Assembly: GCF_000702585.1 (NCBI RefSeq) | Contig: NZ_JNIQ01000001.1 | Span: 2,423,001 to 2,487,000, forward strand | Direction of reading: 5' to 3' | Length of the DNA: 64,000 bases | Source of the DNA: Exiguobacterium aurantiacum DSM 6208 | GTDB lineage: Bacteria > Bacillota > Bacilli > Exiguobacteriales > Exiguobacteriaceae | Shown here: piece after piece, positions 29,277-36,776 of the stretch | Layout of the letters: every line of letters starts with the position of its first letter | Position numbering within the stretch: position 1 is the first letter of the stretch | Position numbers and translations under genes: made by a program | Notes under the pieces: model-generated | Told to the model about the DNA's origin: nothing | Seen by the model: the letters and a program-made list of their open reading frames with translations, nothing else | The model's database searches: none

Positions 29277-30159
29277 CGGCTGCTCCTCCTTCCTCAGGAC
29301 CCGTCAAGAACGGCTCGACGAGCGTTCGATCGATGACGAACATTTGCGAAAACTCGTTGAAGTCCGCCTCTGGCTTGATGCGGGCAACTTGAGACACGCC
29401 GTACTCGTCGGTCTCGATTGATTCGACCGTCCCGATGACGAGACCGGCCGGATAACGTCCGCCAAGGCCTGACGTCGACACGATCTCGCCTTCTTTCAAC
29501 TCGACGCTGTTCGAGATCTTCGTGAAGAAGAGCTCGTTCGTCTCGCTGTCGAATCCGTCGATCGTCCCGTACGTCGCTTTGCCGTCCGCATCGTTGACGA
29601 CCGCCGAGACGTTATTCGTCCGGTTGTTGTCGCTGAGCAGTTGGACTTGTGACGTGTAGGCACTCGCTTGGATGACGCGACCGACCATACCGCCGGCGGC
29701 CGTGACGGCCATCCCTCTTTCGACGCCGCGTTCTTGACCGACGTTGATCGTCACGTAACGCTGCCAGTCGTTCGGTGTCCGTCCGATCACTTCGGCCGGG
29801 ATCAAGTCGAAGTCACGAAGCGACGTTTCGCTCGCCTCAACCATCTTACGCAACTCTTCGTTCTCCCGGCGAAGGTCTTCGGCTTCGACCGACACTTCAG
29901 CATATTTCGTCAAATGTTGTTTCAACTGACGGTTTTCTTCATAGATGTCGCGGACGTCCGAAATCGAGGACACCGTGCTGTCCATCCAGCCGATCGGCAC
30001 GGTGAACACCCGTTGGAACGTCCCGACCACATCACGCGTGACGTCTTGGTACCAGGCAGATTCCGATCGTCCTCGAATCGAAACTCCTAAAATGACGACG
30101 AACAAGATAATACCAATCAGCGTGATGATGAGCTTTTTATTGCGTACGAACCGGCTCAT
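29269..30159 (-). CDS. mreC: Rod shape-determining protein MreC
   Basis: Bitopic membrane protein linking MreB to extracellular wall synthases. There is one N-terminal membrane helix (KLIITLIGIILFVVILGVS, residues ~9-27), a coiled coil (residues ~65-110, VEAEDLRRENEELRKMVEASE), then the beta-barrel domains with VITINVG-type and GLVGRVIQA-type sequences (GMVGRVIQASAYTSQVQLLSD). 296 residues. It lies between mreB and mreD with close spacing. Confidence 0.95.
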   Translation of the reverse strand: MSRFVRNKKLIITLIGIILFVVILGVSIRGRSESAWYQDVTRDVVGTFQRVFTVPIGWMDSTVSSISDVRDIYEENRQLKQHLTKYAEVSVEAEDLRRENEELRKMVEASETSLRDFDLIPAEVIGRTPNDWQRYVTINVGQERGVERGMAVTAAGGMVGRVIQASAYTSQVQLLSDNNRTNNVSAVVNDADGKATYGTIDGFDSETNELFFTKISNSVELKEGEIVSTSGLGGRYPAGLVIGTVESIETDEYGVSQVARIKPEADFNEFSQMFVIDRTLVEPFLTGPEEGGAAGE

Positions 30160-30172
30160 CGCTTTTCACCTC

Positions 30173-31210
30173 TCATCGACGCGACGAGATGCCTGATTTT
30201 GAACGGAGGACGTCCATCATTTCGAGAGATTTTCCAGTCCCGATGGCGACACAGTCGAGTGGCTCATCCGCGACGAGCGTCGGGATGTGTGTCTCATCCG
30301 AGATGACATCGTCCAAGTTTTTGAGGAGTGCCCCACCGCCTGTAAGGACAATCCCGCGGTCCATGACGTCAGCCGCGAGTTCAGGTGGCGTCTGTTCGAG
30401 CGTTTGTTTCACGCCGGCAAGAATTGCTTCGACCGTATCCGACAACGCTTCACACACTTCAGCAGCCGAGACTTCGATTTGTTTCGGAAGACCCGTCACG
30501 AGATCGCGACCGCGGATTTCCATCTTCTCCCCTTCGTTCGAGGCGTCGATGCGTGCAGAGCCAATTTCCATTTTAAGCGACTCTGACGTCCGTTCCCCGA
30601 TCATGAGGTTGTATTTGTTTTTGATGTAACGAATAATGGCGTCATCCATTTCGTCACCGCCGACACGAATCGATTGGCTCGTCACGATGCCGCCAAGTGA
30701 AATCACTGCGACTTCGGTCGTCCCGCCACCGATATCGACGACCATCGAGCCAGTCGGTTCCCAAACCGGGAGACCAGCGCCGATTGCGGCCGCGAAAGGT
30801 TCTTCGATTGTGTACGCTTCGCGCGCGCCAGCTTGCTTGGCCGCATCTTCGACGGCACGTTTTTCGACCGATGTGATGCCGCTCGGCACACAGATCATGA
30901 CGTTCGTCTTCGATGAGAACAAACCGCTCTTCGACTTTTGCGCTTGCTCCATGAAGTATTTGATCATCGTAGCCGTCGTCTCGAAGTCGGCGATGACCCC
31001 ATCTTTCATCGGACGACGTGCTGTGACGTTGCCCGGTGTGCGTCCAATCATATCTTTAGCCTGATTACCAACGGCCTCAATTCTTCCTGTATCTGTACGG
31101 AACGCCACAACAGACGGTTCACGAACGACGATGCCTTGACCTTTTACATAAACGAGCGTATTAGCCGTTCCAAGGTCGATTCCGATTTCTCGGTTGAAAC
31201 TACGAAACAT
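30173..31210 (-). CDS. mreB: Rod shape-determining actin homolog MreB
   Basis: Actin-like filament protein directing cell-wall elongation. Phosphate-1 motif [13 protein letters not shown] at residue ~8, phosphate-2 [18 protein letters not shown] near residue 157, and adenosine motif [17 protein letters not shown] near residue 282. I start at 31210 ([10 protein letters not shown]), about 345 residues, because GAGGGG lies nine or so bases upstream. An upstream in-frame ATG would add 23 residues not found in the family. A promoter is at 31245-31272. Confidence 0.97.
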   Translation of the reverse strand: MFRSFNREIGIDLGTANTLVYVKGQGIVVREPSVVAFRTDTGRIEAVGNQAKDMIGRTPGNVTARRPMKDGVIADFETTATMIKYFMEQAQKSKSGLFSSKTNVMICVPSGITSVEKRAVEDAAKQAGAREAYTIEEPFAAAIGAGLPVWEPTGSMVVDIGGGTTEVAVISLGGIVTSQSIRVGGDEMDDAIIRYIKNKYNLMIGERTSESLKMEIGSARIDASNEGEKMEIRGRDLVTGLPKQIEVSAAEVCEALSDTVEAILAGVKQTLEQTPPELAADVMDRGIVLTGGGALLKNLDDVISDETHIPTLVADEPLDCVAIGTGKSLEMMDVLRSKSGISSRR

Positions 31211-31244
31211 AGGTGCTGCCCCTCTCTTATTTACACTATTTTTT

Positions 31245-31272
31245 ATTATAACGGAAAAATCATATTTGAAAA
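31245..31272 (-). promoter_or_regulatory. Candidate SigA promoter of the mre-min operon
   Basis: TTTTCA and a perfect TATAAT lie 16 bases apart on the minus strand, about 35 bases before the mreB start. Confidence 0.6.
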
Positions 31273-31365
31273 CGTTCATTCGATTACAGGTTATTTACAA
31301 TCCCTGTATCTCAGTCCTGTCTCACCGTCTATTAGTTTGCCTTCTTTTGCCGAAAAACGCAAATC

Positions 31366-31394
31366 AAAAAGCAAGCGTATGAAAGCGCCTGCTT
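31366..31394 (-). terminator. Intrinsic terminator after the DUF2785-like gene
   Basis: AAGCAGGCG-CTTTCATA-CGCTTGCTT (one G-U pair) is followed by TTTTG on the minus strand, about 20 bases past the stop. Confidence 0.78.
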
Positions 31395-31413
31395 CGATTT
31401 CGACTCGTTGTCA

Positions 31414-32250
31414 TCAAATATTCTTTAGTGTGAGAAGCACTGCCGTTTGAAGCGTTTGCCGGTTCGTCTCATGCAATTTGACGAAAAAGCTTTTCAAGAA
31501 CGTTTTGACATTACAGACGACGTGCCAATAGTGTTCGGGCTCGAGTTGTTGTTTTTGAACGCGCAACGTAGCAGGTAAGCCTTCTAATAATAGGATGACC
31601 TCGTGCTCGTCCATGCCCCGGTCGAGCAATCCGAAGATCGGGTTCAGGAGCCGCTCATCCTCGTCATGTGTATACACGGTCGGGACGATCACTTTGTTCC
31701 ACAGCGCCTCGAGCACCTCACCGAACTCCGTCTCATCGAGTTGCGGATGCAACACGAGCTCATCGAACGCATCGGCCACATGCGCGATCGAATGGGCCCA
31801 GCCTTTCCCGGGCACGTAGCCTCTCGTGTCGATTTCACAATCGAGATACGCCAACAGCTTCGCTTTCAACATGTCGATGTCCGCTTCAGACAAGAAGTGC
31901 TGTTGCCTGTCTTGAAACACGATCAAGGCGAGCAACAGCGTCGAGAACGCCCGCGTGAAGACGGTGTCCGTCCCCGTCTCGCCGATGCCATGGAACAAGT
32001 GATACTTGAGCGTCGTCTGGAACAGGTTCGTCAATTGCTCGTTCGTCAGACAATCGTCCTCGATGATGAACCGGTAAAACAACGTGTAAATCAACTGGTC
32101 ACGAAATTCGGGATTGGTCGAGCCGATATGATGGAGCATCGATTGGATGACCCGCTCTTCGTCAAGTTCCTGCAACCGGACTGTCCCGTTCTTCATGTCC
32201 GTCAACATCGACTTCAAATCCTGCTCATGATAGATAATGTCCTCATCCAT
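31414..32250 (-). CDS. DUF2785-like hypothetical protein
   Basis: Function unknown. The 278 residues are predicted largely helical and soluble. The segment DTRGYVPGKGWAHSIAHVADAFDELV near residue 143 matches my recollection of the DUF2785 signature, a conserved Gly-Trp-Ala-His and a second His-x3-Asp. This could form a metal or substrate site, which is inference. The ATG at 32250 opens MDEDIIYHEQDLKSML. The gene is alone between terminators, within the accessory stretch that separates mreB from radC. Confidence 0.72.
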   Translation of the reverse strand: MDEDIIYHEQDLKSMLTDMKNGTVRLQELDEERVIQSMLHHIGSTNPEFRDQLIYTLFYRFIIEDDCLTNEQLTNLFQTTLKYHLFHGIGETGTDTVFTRAFSTLLLALIVFQDRQQHFLSEADIDMLKAKLLAYLDCEIDTRGYVPGKGWAHSIAHVADAFDELVLHPQLDETEFGEVLEALWNKVIVPTVYTHDEDERLLNPIFGLLDRGMDEHEVILLLEGLPATLRVQKQQLEPEHYWHVVCNVKTFLKSFFVKLHETNRQTLQTAVLLTLKNI

Positions 32251-32324
32251 GTCTCATCCCACTCCCCCATCATCCACCTGTTGATAACGTTTTCGACACC
32301 GCGTCGGTTGACTCCTCTACACAC

Positions 32325-32350
32325 AAAAAGCAGGCGTGGATACGCCTGCT
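32325..32350 (-). terminator. Intrinsic terminator after the four-helix membrane protein gene
   Basis: AGCAGGCGT...ACGCCTGCT with TTTTTG following on the minus strand, 15 bases past the stop codon. Confidence 0.85.
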
Positions 32351-32365
32351 GCGTTCGAATAATAA

Positions 32366-32809
32366 TTAGAGGCCAGGTTGGAGCGGAAGCAAAAGCATCG
32401 CCCCGTAAAAGAAGACCGTGAAAATCAATACCGGGCGAAAGAAGCGGGACGGTTTTTGTCGCGTCGCCCCTGCCATGAAGCTCGCCGTCGTCATAACGAA
32501 CAAATATACACCGACGTACATGAACACGAGTTGCGGGATGACCTGCCACGCTTGAAAATCGAGCGAGGAATTGAACCAGGCGACAAATATAGCCGCATAC
32601 GCAATCCATGCACCAATCCCGATGCCGACACCGACGAGCGGCGAGACACGGTCGAGCCAATGGTCTTCTCGTTGGAACCGTTGAAACAGTGCCGTACTGA
32701 TAAAGACAAACAACCCGAACACGATGAACGACAACAAGAGTGGTTCGAGCGGGACAAAGCTTGCGACGAGCGCGACAACAACTATCAATAACCAAACTAA
32801 TTTTTCCAT
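32366..32809 (-). CDS. Hypothetical four-helix membrane protein
   Basis: Not recognised. The 147 residues contain four hydrophobic segments, at residues ~1-20, ~22-40, ~62-85 and ~100-118, with a fifth near the C-terminus (FFRPVLIFTVFFYGAMLLL). Basic residues between them (QRFQREDH, RQKPSRFFR) suggest cytoplasmic loops. I start at 32809 (MEKLVWLL), with GAGGTG six bases upstream; the GTG three codons earlier overlaps that site. It has its own terminator. No functional motif is visible. Confidence 0.75.
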   Translation of the reverse strand: MEKLVWLLIVVVALVASFVPLEPLLLSFIVFGLFVFISTALFQRFQREDHWLDRVSPLVGVGIGIGAWIAYAAIFVAWFNSSLDFQAWQVIPQLVFMYVGVYLFVMTTASFMAGATRQKPSRFFRPVLIFTVFFYGAMLLLPLQPGL

Positions 32810-32972
32810 TGTGAACACCTCGTAATCTATCCTAACATAGCTACTTATTTAGAATAAGCTCTACCCAAAATATGTATGGCTTCTCATGCAAGATAAACGA
32901 TTGCCATTTCCCTGTTGTTCCCAATTAATATTAATGTTATCTTTGTAACTTATTGTCTAAGGAGGGTTTAGC

Positions 32973-33620
32973 GTGAAATTTTATCAAAAAACATGGTTTG
33001 TCATGATTTCGTTGATTTTATTTTTCCCACTCGGGGTGTTCCTCATGTGGAAACATAAGAAATTCAACAAACTCGGACGTGTCGTCTTCACAATGTTCTT
33101 CGGTCTCATCTTTGTCATTGCAGTCTCTGGGATTCTCGGTTCAGAAGAGAACAATCAAGCTACTTCAACCGCACCGATTAAAGAAGATGTCGAGGCAAAT
33201 ATAGAAAGCGACACCGATGAAAAAAATCCTGAATCAGAAAGCGAGCAACAAAAGCAAGCTGATAGTAAAAACACAGCTTTAGGTAACTTTTCAGAACGTC
33301 CTGTCATGAACGGTTCAAAAACGGAACGAATCGGTACATATGTTCACGTTCATTCTGATCGGTCTTTAATCACTGAAGCGAGTCTCATCGATTTCGTGCA
33401 GAATGATTTACCTCGTTTTGAGGATATGAATTGGGTCGTGATTGATTTGAATGACGGCTATGGACTTCATTTTCTGCCTTCGATGCCATCAGCTGACTAT
33501 GGGTTGATTGAGGATGGCAGTCTCTCAAAAGGCTACGAAAGCTATTTAATATACGCAGAAGAAGGCTCGATTCAAAAGAATGTTAATGAAGGTGCTTCAG
33601 GGTATAAACCTTTACTTTAA
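32973..33620 (+). CDS. Hypothetical membrane-anchored protein with acidic linker
   Basis: Not recognised. Residues ~8-27 and ~37-56 are two membrane helices joined by KHKKFNKLGR. This N-terminal layout is common in Firmicute surface or envelope proteins. An acidic, Gln/Glu/Ser-rich linker (residues ~60-100, DTDEKNPESESEQQKQ) leads to a small C-terminal domain (RIGTYVHVHSDRSLITEASLIDFVQNDL ... LIYAEEGSI), probably extracellular. The start is GTG with AAGGAGG upstream. The gene is noticeably AT-rich next to mreB or radC, which suggests recent acquisition. Its original downstream terminator is now split by the insertion sequence. Confidence 0.75.
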   Translation: MKFYQKTWFVMISLILFFPLGVFLMWKHKKFNKLGRVVFTMFFGLIFVIAVSGILGSEENNQATSTAPIKEDVEANIESDTDEKNPESESEQQKQADSKNTALGNFSERPVMNGSKTERIGTYVHVHSDRSLITEASLIDFVQNDLPRFEDMNWVVIDLNDGYGLHFLPSMPSADYGLIEDGSLSKGYESYLIYAEEGSIQKNVNEGASGYKPLL

Positions 33621-33666
33621 GTTAGAGGCATTAGAAGGCATTACCATAGGTGTAACATTATAAAAT

Positions 33667-33687
33667 AAACCAAAAGAGCAGGCACTC
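33667..33687. terminator. Left arm of a terminator split by the insertion sequence
   Basis: AAACCAAAAGAGCAGG (33667-33682) plus ACTC (33684-33687) is the exact reverse complement of 35385-35400 plus 35381-35384. Together they would form a convergent terminator for the 215-residue gene and radC. The IS3 element now separates the arms. Confidence 0.8.
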
Positions 33688-33696
33688 GATGTGATA

Positions 33697-33726
33697 TGCT
33701 CCCCAATAGGTAGACAGATGAAATAA
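33697..33726 (+). repeat. Left terminal inverted repeat of the IS3 element
   Basis: Begins TGCTCCCCAATAGGTAGACA and pairs with the complement of 35342-35371. Mismatches cluster at positions 8-11 and 22-24. Confidence 0.85.
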
Positions 33727-33759
33727 CAAATCTGTTTATCTGATTGGGGAGTGTTTTTT

Positions 33760-34434
33760 ATGGCGAGAAGTCGGCATTCAATCGAACAAAAACTGAGTGC
33801 ACTACGGATGATGGAAGAAGAAACATATACGTGGAAGGAAATCGAGGAGGCCCATGACGTCTCTGAGCATACCCTCCGGGTGTGGAAAGTGAAATTCGAG
33901 ACCGGCGGAATCGACGCCTTGAAGGAGTCGAGGACATGGAAACTGTACACAAAGGAACAGAAAATAGCGGCCGTACGTGACTATCTCGATGGGGTCACCA
34001 TGGTGGAAGTCCTCTCCAGACATCAAATCAGTAGTCGTTCGGTTCTATATCGGTGGATCAAGAAGTATACTAGTCATAGCGAGTTAACAGATTCGAGAAA
34101 AGGGATGGATCGAGCTATGACAAAAGGGAGAAAGACCACATTCGAGGAACGCATGGAGATCGTCAGGTATTGCCTGGACAATGGACGGAACTATCAACAG
34201 ACGGCCGAGATATTCGCCGTGTCGTACCACCAGGTCTACGGCTGGACGAAAAAATATGACGCCGACGGCGTGCACGGGCTCGAGGACCGGCGCGGACGGA
34301 CGAAGCAAGAAGAGGAACTGACCAACGAAGAGAAGCTCGAACGTCGCATCCAACAGATCGAGCGGGAGAACGAGCGCCTGCGGGCCGAGAACCTGTTCCT
34401 AAAAAAGTTAGAGGAGATCGAGAGGAGAGGTTGA
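33760..34434 (+). CDS. IS3-family transposase OrfA (DNA-binding subunit)
   Basis: 224 residues with two successive helix-turn-helix regions (residues ~8-50, EQKLSALRMMEEETYTWKEI, and ~125-170, EERMEIVRYCLDNGRNYQQTAEIF) and a C-terminal leucine-zipper-like coil (LERRIQQIERENERLRAENLFLKKLEE). This long double-HTH OrfA is the IS150-group form. The ATG at 33760 has GGGGAG upstream. The last codons include the A AAA AAG heptamer, at which a fraction of ribosomes should shift to make the OrfAB transposase. Confidence 0.9.
   Translation: MARSRHSIEQKLSALRMMEEETYTWKEIEEAHDVSEHTLRVWKVKFETGGIDALKESRTWKLYTKEQKIAAVRDYLDGVTMVEVLSRHQISSRSVLYRWIKKYTSHSELTDSRKGMDRAMTKGRKTTFEERMEIVRYCLDNGRNYQQTAEIFAVSYHQVYGWTKKYDADGVHGLEDRRGRTKQEEELTNEEKLERRIQQIERENERLRAENLFLKKLEEIERRG
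34401..34407 (+). promoter_or_regulatory. -1 programmed frameshift heptamer of the IS3 element
   Basis: The heptamer A AAA AAG is in the correct phase (CTA AAA AAG in the orfA frame). A -1 shift there leads straight into the orfB frame (GTT AGA GGA ...), without a stop. GGAG-type purine runs lie near but not in an obvious upstream stimulatory position. Confidence 0.85.
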
Positions 34435-35330
34435 TCAGCCAAATCCGGCTACAATTACGTTACATGGCGATCGAGGAAATGTCGACGACCGACACGTTCC
34501 CGGTCGTGCTCCTGTGTGAAATCGCGCAGGTCTCACGGGCCGCCTACTACAAATGGTTGAAGCGTACCGTCTCGGTACGCGAGGAGGAGAACTTGGGCTT
34601 ACTGGAGGACATCCGTCTCCTCTATGACCAGGTGAACGGGACCTACGGCTATCGACGGCTCACCATGACAATCAACCGCAGACGACGTCAACATGGCCTG
34701 CCGGCATACAATGAGAAGCGGATCTATCGTCTCATGCGCATCCATGAGATCCGTTCGGTCATCCGCCAGAAACGAAAGCGGCATAAGAAATCGTCACCGC
34801 AACATGTGGCCGAGAACCTGATGAACCGGGAATTCAGCGCGTCCCGACCGGACGAGAAGTGGTGCACCGACGTCACCGAGTTCAAATATGGCGCCGGGAA
34901 GAAGGCGTATCTGAGCGCGATCATCGACCTCTATGACGGCTCGATCGTCGCCTATCGCATCGGGAAATCCAACAACAACGCGCTCGTCTTCCAGACGATG
35001 ATCCCAGCCATCGCGGGGCTCCGTTCAGGAGCGAGTCCGATGATCCATAGCGACCGAGGGTTCCAATATACCTCGAGAGGGTTCAAACGCATGGTGGAAG
35101 ACGCGGGGCTGACCCACAGCATGTCCCGGGTCGGACGTTGTCTCGACAACGCCCCGATTGAGGGTTTTTGGGGTACCCTGAAAGTCGAGATGTACTATTT
35201 GCGTGAGTTCCAGGCCTACAGCGAACTCACATCAGCCATCGAGGCCTACATATCGTTCTACAACCATGATCGTTTCCAGAAACGACTAAACGGCTTGAGC
35301 CCTGTCGAATACAGGACTCAAGCCGCCTAG
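34431..35330 (+). CDS. IS3-family transposase OrfB (DDE integrase domain)
   Basis: Catalytic part of the transposase, about 299 residues. N-terminal HTH_21-type segment (VSRAAYYKWLKR), then an rve domain with the DDE triad: Asp in WCTDVTEF near residue 147, Asp in MIHSDRGFQYTS near residue 205, Glu in NAPIEGFWGTLK near residue 241. The end reads RFQKRLNGLSPVEYRTQAA, canonical for the family. The frame opens with TTG and is probably expressed mainly as the OrfAB fusion by frameshifting. Confidence 0.95.
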   Translation: MISQIRLQLRYMAIEEMSTTDTFPVVLLCEIAQVSRAAYYKWLKRTVSVREEENLGLLEDIRLLYDQVNGTYGYRRLTMTINRRRRQHGLPAYNEKRIYRLMRIHEIRSVIRQKRKRHKKSSPQHVAENLMNREFSASRPDEKWCTDVTEFKYGAGKKAYLSAIIDLYDGSIVAYRIGKSNNNALVFQTMIPAIAGLRSGASPMIHSDRGFQYTSRGFKRMVEDAGLTHSMSRVGRCLDNAPIEGFWGTLKVEMYYLREFQAYSELTSAIEAYISFYNHDRFQKRLNGLSPVEYRTQAA

Positions 35331-35341
35331 GCTGGTTTTCA

Positions 35342-35371
35342 TTATTTGCCCTGTCTACTTGACAGGGAGCA
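35342..35371 (+). repeat. Right terminal inverted repeat of the IS3 element
   Basis: Ends GGGAGCA at 35371 and is the imperfect complement of the left end at 33697-33726. Confidence 0.85.
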
Positions 35372-35380
35372 GTTCAATGA

Positions 35381-35400
35381 GAGTCCTGCTCTTTTGGTTT
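35381..35400. terminator. Right arm of the split terminator, overlapping the radC stop
   Basis: GAGT plus CCTGCTCTTTTGGTTT pairs with 33667-33687. Its end overlaps the radC stop codon at 35399, as expected for a terminator that once served radC directly. Confidence 0.8.
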
Positions 35401-36028
35401 ATCCATTCATATACCCGCGCTGTTTCATGCTGACGTAATGGTCCTCCCCGATGATGACATGGTCGAGACAGGCGATGCCGACGATGTTCCCCGCTTCGAC
35501 CAACCGTTCTGACACTTCGATGTCTTCCCGGCTCGGCGTCGCGTCCCCGCTCGGATGGTTATGGACGGCGATGAAGCACGCCGCCGACAGCTTGAGCGCC
35601 TCGCGGAACACGTCCCGCGGGTGGACGATCGAAGAGTTCAACCCGCCGACGAAGAGCGTCTTCCGGGCGATGAGTTGATTTTTCGTGTTTAAGTACAGAC
35701 AGACGAAATGCTCTTGATTGAGGAGCCGTAGCTCGTCCCGGAGCAGCTCGTACGCGTCTTGCGGCGAGCGAATCGTCGGCATCTCCGACTTCGGTTCTTC
35801 GACGTAACGGATCCCAATCGTGAACGCCGCGAGCAACTGTTCGGCCTTCTTTTGCGTCATCCCTTCGATTTTGCACAAGTCGCTCACGGACGCCTGCGAC
35901 AGCGCCCGAAGCGTCGGATACACGTCGGACAGTCGTCGGGCGGTCGCGTGCGGGTCTCCGCCCCGCCCTCCGATTTGAAGCAGTCTGGCGATGGCGGTTT
36001 CAGCACTACGGTCGAGCACCATGGTCAT
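35399..36028 (-). CDS. radC: RadC-family JAB-domain protein
   Basis: The C-terminal JAB/MPN metalloprotease-like domain is intact, with HNHPSGDATPSREDIEVSERL near residue 156 and DHVIIGEDHYVSMKQRGY at the end. Residues ~30-75 form a helix-hairpin-helix-like region (LCKIEGMTQKKAEQLLAAFTIGIR). At 209 residues it is about 20 shorter than the Bacillus protein. The missing part is the conserved N-terminal PRERL-type segment, and maf ends 24 bases upstream, so no longer start fits. The family's repair role has been questioned and its activity is uncertain. It is co-directional with maf. Confidence 0.92.
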   Translation of the reverse strand: MTMVLDRSAETAIARLLQIGGRGGDPHATARRLSDVYPTLRALSQASVSDLCKIEGMTQKKAEQLLAAFTIGIRYVEEPKSEMPTIRSPQDAYELLRDELRLLNQEHFVCLYLNTKNQLIARKTLFVGGLNSSIVHPRDVFREALKLSAACFIAVHNHPSGDATPSREDIEVSERLVEAGNIVGIACLDHVIIGEDHYVSMKQRGYMNG

Positions 36029-36052
36029 TCCTTCACCTACTTTCTACATCAA

Positions 36053-36640
36053 TCACAGAAAGCGTGGCGTCACCCCGTGACCTTCAAGCGTCCGGACGAG
36101 CGGTTGGAGCGGCAGGCCGACGACGTTGTAGTAGTCGCCTTCTAACCGCTCGACGAACAGACCGCCCGAGCCTTGGATGCCATAGGCGCCGGCCTTGTCA
36201 TACGGCTCCTGTGAATCGAGATACGCTTCGAGCCACGTCTCCGGAATGTCGATGAACGTGACGCGCGTCGCCGTGACGAACAAGTCTTGCCGCTCGGGTC
36301 CGATGATGCTGACACCGGTGAGCACGTCGTGCGTCGCCCCAGACAACTGTCCGAGCATCCGCCGCGCCTCTTCCCGGTCGTTCGGCTTCTCGAGGATCTT
36401 CCCGTCTAGGACGACGACCGTGTCCGATCCGATGACGACGGCGTCACGATTGTCTCGGGCGACGTCCATCGCTTTCTCACGAGCGAGGCGCCCGACGTAT
36501 TCATCTGCCGCTTCGCGCCCGTTGACGCCCTCGACGACGTTCGACGGGATGACCTCGTGGTGAATGCCGGCCTTGGCCAATAGTTCGGTCCGCCGCGGTG
36601 ACATCGAGGCGAGGATGACACGTTTCTGTGTTGGTTTCAT
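36053..36640 (-). CDS. maf: Maf-family nucleoside triphosphate pyrophosphatase
   Basis: House-cleaning pyrophosphatase that hydrolyses dTTP/UTP or modified nucleotides. N-terminal ILASMSPRRTELLAKAGI, catalytic region VIGSDTVVVLDGKILEKPNDREEA near residue 65, and C-terminal DKAGAYGIQGSGGLFVERLEGDYYNVVGLPL are all canonical. 195 residues. It precedes radC as in Bacillus and follows the terminator of the pilus operon. Confidence 0.96.
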   Translation of the reverse strand: MKPTQKRVILASMSPRRTELLAKAGIHHEVIPSNVVEGVNGREAADEYVGRLAREKAMDVARDNRDAVVIGSDTVVVLDGKILEKPNDREEARRMLGQLSGATHDVLTGVSIIGPERQDLFVTATRVTFIDIPETWLEAYLDSQEPYDKAGAYGIQGSGGLFVERLEGDYYNVVGLPLQPLVRTLEGHGVTPRFL

Positions 36641-36742
36641 TGTATCGACTCCTTCTCATCTTAGATAACGGGCTTCCTTCCCGTTTCACACTTCCCTGTT
36701 GATTGTAGGCAAAAGGGCAGCCGAACACAATGCCAGCCGATT

Positions 36743-36772
36743 GAAAAACGCCCCTTCATTTCGAAGGGACGT
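36743..36772 (-). terminator. Intrinsic terminator of the pilus operon
   Basis: ACGTCCCTTC-GAAAT-GAAGGGGCGT followed by TTTTC on the minus strand, five bases past the pilO stop. Confidence 0.83.
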
Positions 36773-36776
36773 CGCG

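Larger units (their letters stand above)
33697..35371 (+). mobile_element. IS3-family insertion sequence, IS150-like
   Basis: The element is about 1675 bases. Terminal inverted repeats of about 30 bases share TGCTCCC and GTAGACAG (left from 33697, right ending 35371), with roughly 22 of 30 positions matching. It begins with TG and ends with CA as IS3 elements do. Two overlapping reading frames, orfA and orfB, are joined by a -1 frameshift heptamer at 34401-34407. Both frames are open with all catalytic residues, so the copy looks intact. No clear target duplication is seen directly at the tips. Confidence 0.93.

Noticed and set aside
32214-32795. Open frame of 193 codons on the minus strand
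   Set aside because: Runs through the membrane protein gene and its terminator in another frame; Cys/Arg-rich translation, no ribosome site.
33612-33950. Open frame of 112 codons on the minus strand across the left end of the IS element
   Set aside because: Spans the insertion boundary, is antisense to orfA and has no features of a gene.
33688-35380. Target-site duplication of the IS3 element
   Set aside because: The bases next to the tips (GATA on the left, GTTC on the right) do not match, and moving the ends by a few bases did not give a convincing 3-4 base repeat.
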